NCBI RefSeq assembly: GCF_900188325.1
Contig: NZ_FZPD01000003.1
Coordinates: 1 to 64,000, forward strand
Source: Ekhidna lutea
GTDB lineage: Bacteria > Bacteroidota > Bacteroidia > Cytophagales > Cyclobacteriaceae
Direction: 5' to 3'
DNA: 64,000 nt
In this document: positions 44,707 to 54,828 of the stretch, one piece after another
How positions within the stretch are numbered: the stretch's first letter is position 1
Layout of the letters: each line of letters starts with the position of its first letter
Notes under the pieces: model-generated
Told to the model about the DNA's origin: nothing
The model's database searches: none
Seen by the model: the letters and a program-made list of their open reading frames with translations, nothing else
Position numbers and translations under genes: made by a program

Positions 44707-45554
44707 TATCGTCCTTTCAGAAACTTCTTTCGGTCGTAAATAAGCACTCCTTTGCTATCCCACTCTCGAGAGATGTAGGGGTTGAACTTAAAGTTGAAGG
44801 GGTCTTCCGGATATACTACCTCTCGCTTTACTCTACCACCATCATAGTACTCTCTCCATAATCCTACACGATGACCGTGTTTGTATTCACCTCTTACAGC
44901 CAATGAACCGTCTTCATGAAAGGCCCAATATTCTCCATCTTTTTCACCGAAGTGTACAGGGATAACCTCTCTTAATTTAGTTTTCTTAAAATCGTAGTAA
45001 GCGAGCTTAGAATCTTGCGGCCAGCCCTTCCACCAATAGGATTTGTCTTGCAAAATATCATGCCTGTTGAAGCGCACCCATCTGCGATGTTTCATGCCTT
45101 TGTAGTACCAGCCTTCTTCTAAAACCTGCTCGCCAAGCATCTTTTTATAGGGGCCATGAAGAACGCCGGCATTTTTCTTGTCCACCCTAAGTGAGTTCAT
45201 CACCTTCTTTTTCTTGTAGTCATACCAGTAGAAGTCAGAGGCATACTCCGGTGGACCCTCATACTCTTTTAAGACGTTGAATATTTCAAATACAACATCA
45301 TTCCCAAATCCAGTTCGAGTAAAGCCTTTTCGGGTTTTAATGCCGAAATATACATTTCGTTTTTTCTTTTTTTTCTTTTGCTTGACAGGTTCGATACCTG
45401 AATCTTCTTTTGCCTCTTCCTCCAGATCAAGGGTTAGAGGGGTATCATAATCTACCTTAAATATCTCCTCAAGAGATTCACCTTCCTGTGCAAATACAGA
45501 AAGCCCCATAAAAATGAGGCTTAATGACAATATCGACTTTATCTGAATTTTCAT
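44703..45554 (-). CDS. Secreted MORN-like repeat protein
   Basis: The 283-residue protein has a signal peptide (ending VFAQ), an acidic stretch, a basic run (KQKKKKKKRN) near residue 60 and repeated Tyr/Trp/Gly units (GWYYKGMKHRRWVRF, GEYWAFHEDGSLAVRGEY, HRVGLWREYYDGGRVKREV) like MORN or YwqK repeats. Such repeats make beta hairpins. It starts 18 nt after the M14 peptidase gene and is presumably in its operon. Function unknown. Confidence 0.75.
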   Translation of the reverse strand: MKIQIKSILSLSLIFMGLSVFAQEGESLEEIFKVDYDTPLTLDLEEEAKEDSGIEPVKQKKKKKKRNVYFGIKTRKGFTRTGFGNDVVFEIFNVLKEYEGPPEYASDFYWYDYKKKKVMNSLRVDKKNAGVLHGPYKKMLGEQVLEEGWYYKGMKHRRWVRFNRHDILQDKSYWWKGWPQDSKLAYYDFKKTKLREVIPVHFGEKDGEYWAFHEDGSLAVRGEYKHGHRVGLWREYYDGGRVKREVVYPEDPFNFKFNPYISREWDSKGVLIYDRKKFLKGRY

Positions 45555-45572
45555 CCAGTCATTGTTTTCTTT

Positions 45573-48140
45573 TTATTCACCAGCACCACGGCTAATCGCT
45601 TCTCCAAAAAACAACGCATTCATAAAGATTTTATTGGTTCCATACCAGAATGCCCTGAAGTTCGGATTGTCCGCTAATGTAATCACTTTCCCGCGACCTA
45701 CATTAGATACTGTAACCGCAGGGGAATTTTTAAATCGATCCAGGTTTTCTTCTGAAACATACCCGGAGAGTAGTGGGTTTTCCGTGTAAACAATGGGATT
45801 GGCATATTCGTTCTTTGATCGCTCCATTACAAGGTTGTGATTTCTAAACAATGGCATTCGATCACTTTCCATTCCATAGGCCAGCGGATGGGTGAGGTCT
45901 ACTTTAGCTTCAAAGATTGATCCACCGGTGACCTGAGCACCTCGTTCTTCATCCAGGTTTTCATAGGCTTTAAGAGGCTCTTCTTTTTCCTCATCTTCTT
46001 CATCGTCCCGGCTTGCATATTTCACGCTGGTAATTTCTGAATCTGAAAGCCATTTACCACCGTTTTTCCAGGCGATAACCACACCTCCCTGAGAAATCCA
46101 TTCTTTGAGGTTTTTCTTTTGACCATCACTGAGTGAGCCCCACATGTTTGGAATAACGATTCGGTTATATCTGGATAGGTCACGACTTAGTCGATCCACA
46201 GGAAGTTTGGTCACTTTCATTTTGAAACGCTGGTCAAGCAGGTGCCATACCTCGCCTGCTTCATAACTACTTACACCACCTTCGACAAGAACGGCGATTT
46301 TTGGTGCTTTCATGGTGGTGTTGCTTCTACTTCCCAGATCCACACCTTTTCTGGCTAGTCCTGTATTCAATGAATACACATTCACACCATCTTCTTTCAC
46401 AATCTCATCGATGGTTTGCTCAATCCATGCACGTTTATTTTCCTGAACACCCACCGGAATGATCATTGTGCCACGTGGATACGTTCGGTTAGCATCACTA
46501 TGTGTTTCATGAAGCATCTGAACGACCACTTTTTTGCTCAACAATCGATTGATTGCTCTGAAGCCTAAATATCCGTAAGGTTCAATCGCATAGGCGTAAG
46601 CTCCTTTTTCACCTACCAGTTGAGCAGTCGGAGCGGATGGATAATCTACCATTTCTCCAAGCATACCAGTATTAAAATCTTTGCTACCTAACTCTGCATA
46701 CGGAAGGTTAAACGCCAACGGCATGGTCCAGGTAGAAACATCATAGAACAGGCTGTCAGTAAATGAAGTGCGTGTTTCGAAGATCGCTTTCGCTAAACGA
46801 TATTGGCTTTGATTCATGGGTACGATGTAGCCATTACCAGACGAGAACTGCTTTCCATTTTTACTAACAGAACTCTTGATTTCATAAACCTCAATCTCAT
46901 GTTGTACGAGCATTTTGGCTAATTCGTAATTTCTCACCGGATCTTTGGCTGAGCCAAACACATAGGCTTTTACTGCATCTCTTGAGGCTAGATTTGCAGC
47001 TCCCTGATAGAATTCTTTTTGATAATCCAGAAACTCTTTGCGGTGTGCAATCCCGGAGGCCAATGTGGAAAGCGAAGCGGTAAAGTGATTTTTCACTGCC
47101 ATTGGGAAAGTCAGGATGCCATAATCATTTTCCTGGGCATGGCCCCTGGAGCTAGCCTGCTCAAATAATATCCCGACACTTCCATTCACATCCGGGTAAG
47201 TGGATCCTTTGCCAATATAAAAGTCATCAAAGCTTTCTTCGCTGTAATATAGTGATCCGATATCGTCAAGGTATTGAGCATGAAATGCTGCCATCTTGTG
47301 TGTCAATTCAACATTCTTATCTGGTGTCCATGGGAATTTCCTGGAAGGAATGCCAGGCTGAAAAAAGAACGTGGAGTTTGTACCCATCTCATGGTGATCT
47401 GTCAGGATATTTGGCTTCCACTCATGGAATCTTGCAATTCTGGCTCTCGATTCAGGGTGTGCCAATGGCAGCCAATCTCTGTTTAGATCAAACCAATAAT
47501 GGTTCGTTCTACCCCCTGGCCATACTTCATCGTATTCGCGATCGTTGGGATCAGGATTGATGGTATGTGATCGGTGCATATTTACCCAAGATGAGAAGCG
47601 GTGCAAGCCATCAGGGTTGAATGAAGGATCTAAGATGATGATGGAGTTTTCCAACATTTCATCAATTTCGGCACCAATAGCAGCTGCTAGATAATATGCT
47701 GTGATCAATGCGGCATTAGATCCACTTGCTTCATTTCCATGAACGGAATAACCCAGCCACATGACAATTGGCATTTCTTCAGTATTCATTGATCCTGAGG
47801 CTGAGGGGTCAGTTAATTTTTTATGATCTGCTTTAACCTGATCCAGATTAGCCAGATTTACCGGGTTAGAAATGGTGATTTGAACAAGAGGCCGTCCCTC
47901 GTACGTACGGCCTATTTCATCAATGATCATACGATCAGAAGCAGCTGCAACCTCTCTCATGTAGTACAAAAGCTGATCATGGCTTACGTGCCACTCTCCC
48001 GGGTGGTACCCAAGCACCTCCTTAGGTGTTGGGATATCAGGGTTGTAAGAGAGTCCTCCAGGTAGATAGTAGCTCATGTCTACCTGCGCAAAAGACCAGA
48101 ATGAAAGGATGGTTAAAAGTATGGTGAGATGCTTTTTCAT
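45573..48140 (-). CDS. M14-family zinc carboxypeptidase, exported
   Basis: The 855-residue protein has a signal peptide and an M14 catalytic domain (about 50-380). The metal ligands are in GYSVHGNEASG and DHHEMG; LDPSFNPDGLHRF and RDWLPLAHPES match the substrate-binding region, and FEQASSRGH carries the catalytic Glu. The 450-residue C-terminal part includes a class-I-amidotransferase-like region (KIAVLVEGGVSS, WISQGGVVIAW). It cleaves C-terminal residues or acts on peptidoglycan peptides; the substrate is unknown. Confidence 0.88.
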   Translation of the reverse strand: MKKHLTILLTILSFWSFAQVDMSYYLPGGLSYNPDIPTPKEVLGYHPGEWHVSHDQLLYYMREVAAASDRMIIDEIGRTYEGRPLVQITISNPVNLANLDQVKADHKKLTDPSASGSMNTEEMPIVMWLGYSVHGNEASGSNAALITAYYLAAAIGAEIDEMLENSIIILDPSFNPDGLHRFSSWVNMHRSHTINPDPNDREYDEVWPGGRTNHYWFDLNRDWLPLAHPESRARIARFHEWKPNILTDHHEMGTNSTFFFQPGIPSRKFPWTPDKNVELTHKMAAFHAQYLDDIGSLYYSEESFDDFYIGKGSTYPDVNGSVGILFEQASSRGHAQENDYGILTFPMAVKNHFTASLSTLASGIAHRKEFLDYQKEFYQGAANLASRDAVKAYVFGSAKDPVRNYELAKMLVQHEIEVYEIKSSVSKNGKQFSSGNGYIVPMNQSQYRLAKAIFETRTSFTDSLFYDVSTWTMPLAFNLPYAELGSKDFNTGMLGEMVDYPSAPTAQLVGEKGAYAYAIEPYGYLGFRAINRLLSKKVVVQMLHETHSDANRTYPRGTMIIPVGVQENKRAWIEQTIDEIVKEDGVNVYSLNTGLARKGVDLGSRSNTTMKAPKIAVLVEGGVSSYEAGEVWHLLDQRFKMKVTKLPVDRLSRDLSRYNRIVIPNMWGSLSDGQKKNLKEWISQGGVVIAWKNGGKWLSDSEITSVKYASRDDEEDEEKEEPLKAYENLDEERGAQVTGGSIFEAKVDLTHPLAYGMESDRMPLFRNHNLVMERSKNEYANPIVYTENPLLSGYVSEENLDRFKNSPAVTVSNVGRGKVITLADNPNFRAFWYGTNKIFMNALFFGEAISRGAGE

Positions 48141-48170
48141 ATCTTATATTTTTAGGTCAACTAAACTAAC

Positions 48171-48178
48171 CAAACCTA
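48171..48178 (-). promoter_or_regulatory. -7 element of the M14 peptidase gene
   Basis: TAGGTTTG on the minus strand, 30 nt upstream of the ATG at 48140. Confidence 0.6.
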
Positions 48179-48183
48179 TAGGT

Positions 48184-48212
48184 ACAAAAAAACCCGCTGT
48201 GATGAGCGGGTT
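48184..48212 (-). terminator. Intrinsic terminator of htpG
   Basis: On the minus strand AACCCGCT and AGCGGGTT (48212-48205 and 48198-48191) form an 8-bp stem with a 6-nt loop, followed by a U run. Confidence 0.85.
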
Positions 48213-48215
48213 AAT

Positions 48216-48280
48216 GTCATGTTGAGCTTGTCGAAACATCGACATTTGCCCTGTCACCCTTTGACAGGCTCAGGCTAACA
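48216..48280. repeat. Pair of dispersed palindromic repeat units in the htpG 3' UTR
   Basis: GTCATGTTGAGCTTGTCG (48216-48233) and the oppositely oriented TTTGACAGGCTCAGGCTAACA core (48260-48280) are inverted relatives of each other. Very similar strings (TTCGACAAGCTCAG...TGACA) are common intergenic repeats in Bacteroidota. It lies between the htpG stop and its terminator, so it is transcribed. Confidence 0.6.
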
Positions 48281-48286
48281 ATGCCA

Positions 48287-50176
<1,890 letters not shown>

Positions 50177-50315
50177 TGTCTGATTACAATTTTTTTGTTG
50201 TTACTCAGACGCCTAAACTCAAAATCTATTCCAGAGGAGAAAAACTGACAGGTTGGCAGAAAAACTAAATGGTATTAAAATTCGTATTACTTTTAGTATA
50301 CCAATTGTATTAATA

Positions 50316-50639
50316 ATGAAAACGATTAGTTTAAAAATTCCGGATGATGTCTATGAGAAAGTAGAGAAATACCGAAAGGCAATGGATAAAAACCGGAGTG
50401 GCTATGTAATGGAAGCCGTGATGGAGTATACCAAAAACAAAGAGCGTGAAGAGCTTCGAGAGCAACTTAAGAAAGAATCAAAAATGGTGGCTGAAGATTA
50501 TGAGCGGTTCAGAGAAGAAATAGAAGAATGGGATGTGACTTTGATGGACGGATTAGATGACGATGAGTGGCCGGAATACAACACCAAGGAATATTTGGAA
50601 AAAGTGAAAGCATTAAAAGAAAATGATGAAAAAGTTTGA
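50316..50639 (+). CDS. Ribbon-helix-helix antitoxin (MazE-like)
   Basis: The ATG at 50316 gives 107 residues starting MKTISLKIPDDVYEKVEKYR, a ribbon-helix-helix fold of the MetJ/Arc type for binding DNA. The C-terminal half is acidic (VAEDYERFREEIEEWDVTLM...), suited to neutralise a basic toxin. The frame could open at 50253, but that adds an unnatural extension. Its last 17 bases overlap the toxin gene, as in most toxin-antitoxin operons. The AT-rich upstream region holds TGGTAT (50270) and ATACCA (50298), a possible operator. Confidence 0.82.
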   Translation: MKTISLKIPDDVYEKVEKYRKAMDKNRSGYVMEAVMEYTKNKEREELREQLKKESKMVAEDYERFREEIEEWDVTLMDGLDDDEWPEYNTKEYLEKVKALKENDEKV

Positions 50640-50961
50640 GGTTTGGCTAGCTAACCTCAATCCCTCCAGAGGCACAGAGTTAGGGAAAATTCGTCCTGTT
50701 TTAATTCTACAAAATTCAGATTTAGCAGAAACCCATACATCGACTTTAATGTGTCCGTTCTCTTCAAGTGACTGGCGTGAAAATAGGTTCAGGGTGAAAT
50801 GTGATAAGGAAGAAATAGGGTTGAGAAGAAACTCCTATTTAGTGTTAGATCAAATAAGGGCACTAGATAACAGAAGATTCATTGAGAAGCTTGGAGAGAT
50901 GCCACAGAACCACAGAGCCCAAATTGACCACACCATTAAAATCTTATTTGATCTCACCTAA
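50623..50961 (+). CDS. MazF/PemK-family mRNA interferase toxin
   Basis: The 112-residue protein matches MazF/PemK: VWLANLNPSRGTELGKIRPVLILQN, TLMCPFSSSDWR, GLRRNSYLVLDQIRALDNRRF and a C-terminal helix. The RPV and SYLVLDQ(I/V)R motifs contain the RNase active residues. MazF cuts mRNA at specific short sequences. It is translationally coupled to the antitoxin and is the only toxin-antitoxin pair in the window. Start may be the second ATG at 50626. Confidence 0.88.
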   Translation: MMKKFEVWLANLNPSRGTELGKIRPVLILQNSDLAETHTSTLMCPFSSSDWRENRFRVKCDKEEIGLRRNSYLVLDQIRALDNRRFIEKLGEMPQNHRAQIDHTIKILFDLT

Positions 50962-51457
50962 TCCTATCCGCACTTCTCACCAGCTGCTCATCTTTTCGGA
51001 TAAAGCGATTCGCCAAAAAGTTGTTGAGCATGGCTACAATCGGGAGGTAGAAGCCAATCAGGAATGCCCCCTGACTTTGTGGTTCGAATAGCTGATTGGC
51101 TTTGTTTATGTACAGATAGGTTCCCACAAGTGTGGCTGCCGTGATTAGCGAGAACAAGGCGTTTAGTTTTACCTGGGTCATTCTGTTTTTATATCGGGTG
51201 ATGGAAAACAACATCACCAATGCTGCGGCGATTGCTCCTACAGAAAGCAAGAACGTGTCTCGGGTTCCTAAAAGCTGCACTTCTCTTGTCCCAGTAATAT
51301 GTTGCTCATATCTCAGTTGAAAAGAGTCCATGATGGCATACTCCCTTTTTTCTGCCTCGAATTGTGTATCGGATTTTTCCCAGATAGGAAAGAAAAGCAT
51401 TAGGATCATTGCGATCGCTGCGATGGTCATGAAGATGGTCTGTACTCGTTGTAGCAT
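50954..51457 (-). CDS. DUF4293 membrane protein
   Basis: The 167-residue protein begins MLQRVQTIFMTIAAIAMI, the hallmark start of DUF4293, and has four membrane helices (about 7-24, 67-85, 95-115 and 130-150). The family is found in Bacteroidota, with no known function. Its last 8 bases overlap the convergent toxin gene. Confidence 0.82.
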   Translation of the reverse strand: MLQRVQTIFMTIAAIAMILMLFFPIWEKSDTQFEAEKREYAIMDSFQLRYEQHITGTREVQLLGTRDTFLLSVGAIAAALVMLFSITRYKNRMTQVKLNALFSLITAATLVGTYLYINKANQLFEPQSQGAFLIGFYLPIVAMLNNFLANRFIRKDEQLVRSADRIR

Positions 51458-51738
51458 TTGGTGTCGTTATTTTTTTGTGCGTAAATATTCCAAATGGATT
51501 TTCACCTAGTTGTGCTATTCGGAATGTTTTAAATAAAACTTGTCATATCGAATGAAATGAGATATCTATGATAATAACAGCATTGCCTTGGACATTTTAT
51601 CCTGCTTTACAAGTTTCAAAGATTTCTCCTATCGTCGAAAAGACAAGTTTTACGATGTTCTATTGATAGCACAACTGTCAAATAACCTTTTGTTAGGCAA
51701 ATATGACCCTAAATGTTCTTCAATCGGAAGAATAGGGG

Positions 51739-51746
51739 CAATTTTG
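51739..51746 (+). promoter_or_regulatory. -7 element of truA, leaderless position
   Basis: CAATTTTG (one mismatch to TAnnTTTG) is followed by TCGC and the GTG at 51751, the same 4-nt gap seen for purK and both kinases. The 293-nt gap 51458-51750 holds no other supported feature. Confidence 0.45.
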
Positions 51747-51750
51747 TCGC

Positions 51751-52494
51751 GTGAGGTATTTCATGGACATCAGTTACCGCGGCACCAACTTCAACGGTTG
51801 GCAGATTCAACCAAATGGGGTGACAGTGCAGGAAGAACTTGAGAAAGCATTATTCACGATACTTAAAAAAGAAACCGCCGTGACTGGAAGTGGTCGTACA
51901 GACACGGGTGTTCACGCAATGCAACAGATTGCACACATTGACATAGATGAGATTGACCCTCAAAAATTGACCTTCAAACTCAACTCATTTCTCAATGGAG
52001 ACATCTCCATCAATGGAATAAGACCGGTGAAGACTGAAGCACATGCCCGGTTTGATGCTACGGATAGAACCTACCATTATCATCTTCATCAAGCTAAAAA
52101 TCCCTTTAAAAAAGGCTTGTCCTATTATTTCAATCCGGAGCTAGATATAGCTAAAATCAATGAGGCCTGTGAAATTATCAAAGGATGGCAGAACTTTGAG
52201 TGCTTCAGTAAGGTTCATACCGAGGTGAACAACTTCAACTGTGAGATTTTTCAGGCAAAGTGGATTCAGGATGGATCAAATCATATGTTTGAAATTTCTG
52301 CCAATCGCTTTTTACGGGGAATGGTTCGGGCAGTAGTGGGCACGCTGATTGATGTTGGGCTTGGGAAAACTTCATTGGAAGATTTTAGTGCTATCCTCGA
52401 AAGCAACGACCGAAGGAGAGCAGGCAGGGCAGTACCGGCGGAAGGATTGTTTTTACAAAAAGTTGTTTACCCTGAGGACATATATTTAGACTGA
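51751..52494 (+). CDS. truA: tRNA pseudouridine(38-40) synthase
   Basis: The 247-residue enzyme starts MRYFMDISYRGTNFNGWQIQ from a GTG, the usual TruA start. It carries the catalytic Asp in GSGRTDTGVHAMQQ, then FDATDRTYHYHL and NRFLRGMVRAVVGTLIDVG. It isomerises uridines at positions 38-40 of the tRNA anticodon arm. It is followed by the ABC gene after 1 nt. Confidence 0.95.
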   Translation: MRYFMDISYRGTNFNGWQIQPNGVTVQEELEKALFTILKKETAVTGSGRTDTGVHAMQQIAHIDIDEIDPQKLTFKLNSFLNGDISINGIRPVKTEAHARFDATDRTYHYHLHQAKNPFKKGLSYYFNPELDIAKINEACEIIKGWQNFECFSKVHTEVNNFNCEIFQAKWIQDGSNHMFEISANRFLRGMVRAVVGTLIDVGLGKTSLEDFSAILESNDRRRAGRAVPAEGLFLQKVVYPEDIYLD

Positions 52495-52495
52495 T

Positions 52496-54265
52496 TTGGA
52501 AAAAGAAAAGGCAAGCGGAAATATTGTAGACCTGACGATTTTAAAAAGACTATTCGTCTTTGCAAAACCGTACATCGGTGTTTTCTACTTCCTGGTTTTT
52601 TTAACCATCGCCTTGAGCATTGCCGGTCCATTGAGGCCTATGCTGATCCAAAAAGCGATTGATAATAATGTAGCTCAGGGGGACTATCCGGGATTGGTAA
52701 ACATGATCATGTTGTTGATCGGGTTGCTTATTTTTCAGGCGATTGTGCAATACCTGCATACATTCTACTCGGGCTGGCTGGGACAAAATATTATCAAGGA
52801 TATCAGGATCAAGCTTTACCGCCATATCCAAAGCTTGAAACTTTCATTTTTTGATAAAACACCGATCGGAAGATTGGTCACCAGAAACATTTCTGACATT
52901 GAAACACTGGCTGAAGTCTTTAGCACCGGGATTGCAGGCATCATTGCTGATATTATGCAGCTTCTGGTAATCCTGGGATTCATGATCTGGATGGACTGGT
53001 CATTGACATTAGTCAGTCTTTCACTACTTCCTATTTTACTTTTGGCTACCTACATTTTTAAAGAAAAAGTGAAGGTCGCTTTCAACGAGGTTCGTGCTGC
53101 TGTGTCTAATCTGAATTCATTTGTTCAGGAGCACATCACAGGGATGAACATCGTTCAAATCTTCAACAGCGAACAACGTGAGTTCGAAAAGTTTAAAGAG
53201 ATCAATAAAGAGCACCGAAAGGCAAACATACGGTCGGTGCTGTACTATGCCACTTACTTTCCAGTCGCTGAGGTGATTCAGGCCGCAGGCATTGGACTCA
53301 TTGTCTGGTACGGAGGAGGTCAGCTGGTGCAAGGACAAGTAGAGTTTGGGATGCTGATCGCATTTATTTTGTATTTGCAGATGTTTTTCCGCCCAATCCG
53401 GATGATCGCCGATAGGTTCAACACACTTCAAATGGGCATTGTCTCATCAAACAGAATTTTGGATTTGCTCGATAACGACTCACACATTCAGAACAATGGA
53501 GATTTTAAACCGGATCATGTAAATGGAGATGTCAAATTCGAAAACGTCTCATTTGCTTATGTCAAAGATGATTATGTGCTGAAAGACATCTCTTTTGAAG
53601 CCAAAGCAGGCGAAACGATAGCGCTTGTAGGGGCAACTGGAGCAGGTAAGTCGTCCGTCATCAATCTGCTGAGTAGGTTTTATGAAATCAACAAGGGAGG
53701 TATTTACGTTGACGGTCGGGATATTCGGGATTATGATGTTGCTAATCTCAGAAATCACATTGCTGTCGTGCTGCAGGATGTATTTCTCTTCTCCGATTCA
53801 ATTTTCAATAACATCACCTTGAAAAATCCCAATATTTCCAGAGAGAAGGTGCGTGAAGCTGCTGAGATGGTTGGTGCATTGCCATTCATTGAGAAGCTTC
53901 CTGGTGGATTTGACTACAACGTGCAGGAAAGAGGGGCGACATTATCTGTTGGCCAACGACAGTTGATCTCCTTTGTGCGGGCGATGGTGTATGATCCTAA
54001 AATCATTGTGTTGGATGAGGCCACTTCTTCTGTGGATACCGAGACAGAAGAACTGATCCAATCAGCTATTCAAAAAATGATGCATGGCAGAACGTCTATT
54101 GTGATTGCTCACCGTCTTTCAACGATTCAGAATGCGAAACAGATTTTAGTTTTGGATAAAGGCGAAATAGTAGAAAGAGGCAATCATGATGAGTTGATTG
54201 AAAAAGATGGCTACTATGCGCAGCTTCATCAAATGCAATACAAAGAAGTAGCAAAAGCGGTTTGA
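52496..54265 (+). CDS. ABC exporter half-transporter, MdlB-like
   Basis: The 589-residue protein starts from a TTG. It has six membrane helices (about 1-310) and an ATPase domain with Walker A LVGATGAGKSS, a variant signature ATLSVGQRQ, Walker B IIVLDEATSSVD with the catalytic Glu, and the H-loop IVIAHRLSTI. LSVGQ with an intact Glu is the pattern of E. coli MdlB. It is complementary to the half transporter at 54829, which has LSGGQ but Asp in place of the Glu, so the two probably form one heterodimer. Substrate unknown. Confidence 0.9.
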   Translation: MEKEKASGNIVDLTILKRLFVFAKPYIGVFYFLVFLTIALSIAGPLRPMLIQKAIDNNVAQGDYPGLVNMIMLLIGLLIFQAIVQYLHTFYSGWLGQNIIKDIRIKLYRHIQSLKLSFFDKTPIGRLVTRNISDIETLAEVFSTGIAGIIADIMQLLVILGFMIWMDWSLTLVSLSLLPILLLATYIFKEKVKVAFNEVRAAVSNLNSFVQEHITGMNIVQIFNSEQREFEKFKEINKEHRKANIRSVLYYATYFPVAEVIQAAGIGLIVWYGGGQLVQGQVEFGMLIAFILYLQMFFRPIRMIADRFNTLQMGIVSSNRILDLLDNDSHIQNNGDFKPDHVNGDVKFENVSFAYVKDDYVLKDISFEAKAGETIALVGATGAGKSSVINLLSRFYEINKGGIYVDGRDIRDYDVANLRNHIAVVLQDVFLFSDSIFNNITLKNPNISREKVREAAEMVGALPFIEKLPGGFDYNVQERGATLSVGQRQLISFVRAMVYDPKIIVLDEATSSVDTETEELIQSAIQKMMHGRTSIVIAHRLSTIQNAKQILVLDKGEIVERGNHDELIEKDGYYAQLHQMQYKEVAKAV

Positions 54266-54273
54266 TTCACCCT

Positions 54274-54281
54274 TATCTTTG
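54274..54281 (+). promoter_or_regulatory. -7 element of the 54286 gene, leaderless position
   Basis: TATCTTTG, perfect match to TAnnTTTG, then ACCC and the ATG at 54286. Confidence 0.6.
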
Positions 54282-54285
54282 ACCC

Positions 54286-54828
54286 ATGAATCGAGCGAAG
54301 CAGATCTATCTGGCCATAATTATCCTGTGTTTAATCATAATTGGTTTTAGCACCTACTACTCACTGGGTGGGTTCGATCCGGTTGAAGTGTATGTAATGG
54401 AGGGTGAAAAGGAGCGAACGGTCATTGGTAAAGAATATATTGAGGGTATTCGAAAATCAAAACTTCAGTCCAGAGTCGAAGAAGCTAAAACGGTAATTGA
54501 TTCTGGTCAATTGAAAGGCAAGCTGACAGTTGTTTACTTTAAAAATGACGCGATTGGAGCCGATTCAATTCATTATTTTGTTGGGGCTTCAGTGGATGAA
54601 ATAAAAGACGTGCTTCGATTACCAGCCGGATATTCCTATAAAGAATTTACTACGGACAAAGTTTTTAAGGTGTTTATTACACAACATTGGCTTGTTGGAC
54701 CTGACCCTCAGGAGATGGATGAAATTATTGAGATTAAAGCGATTGAAGAGGGGGAAGTATTACAGCCGCTCTCTTTTGATCTTTACTACTCAGATGGTTC
54801 CTGGAGTACTGAAAGGTGGGCGAGGTAA
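54286..54828 (+). CDS. Membrane-anchored hypothetical protein between the ABC genes
   Basis: The 180-residue protein has one N-terminal membrane helix (about 7-25) and a soluble domain of about 150 residues (VYVMEGEKERTVIGKEYIEG, LKGKLTVVYFKNDAIGADSI, EFTTDKVFKVFITQHWLVG), probably outside the cytoplasm. It resembles proteins with a GyrI-like ligand-binding fold, but this is uncertain. It lies between two convergent ABC half-exporter genes and ends right at the stop of the second. A link to the transporter is possible. Confidence 0.55.
   Translation: MNRAKQIYLAIIILCLIIIGFSTYYSLGGFDPVEVYVMEGEKERTVIGKEYIEGIRKSKLQSRVEEAKTVIDSGQLKGKLTVVYFKNDAIGADSIHYFVGASVDEIKDVLRLPAGYSYKEFTTDKVFKVFITQHWLVGPDPQEMDEIIEIKAIEEGEVLQPLSFDLYYSDGSWSTERWAR

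Noticed and set aside
50270-50303. TGGTAT...ATACCA as the toxin-antitoxin operator
   Set aside because: The arms are only 6 bp and 22 nt apart in AT-rich DNA; kept as a note in the antitoxin entry, not as a feature.
51588-51842. 84-codon plus frame before truA
   Set aside because: It runs into truA in another frame and shows no family pattern; the gap seems to be non-coding.
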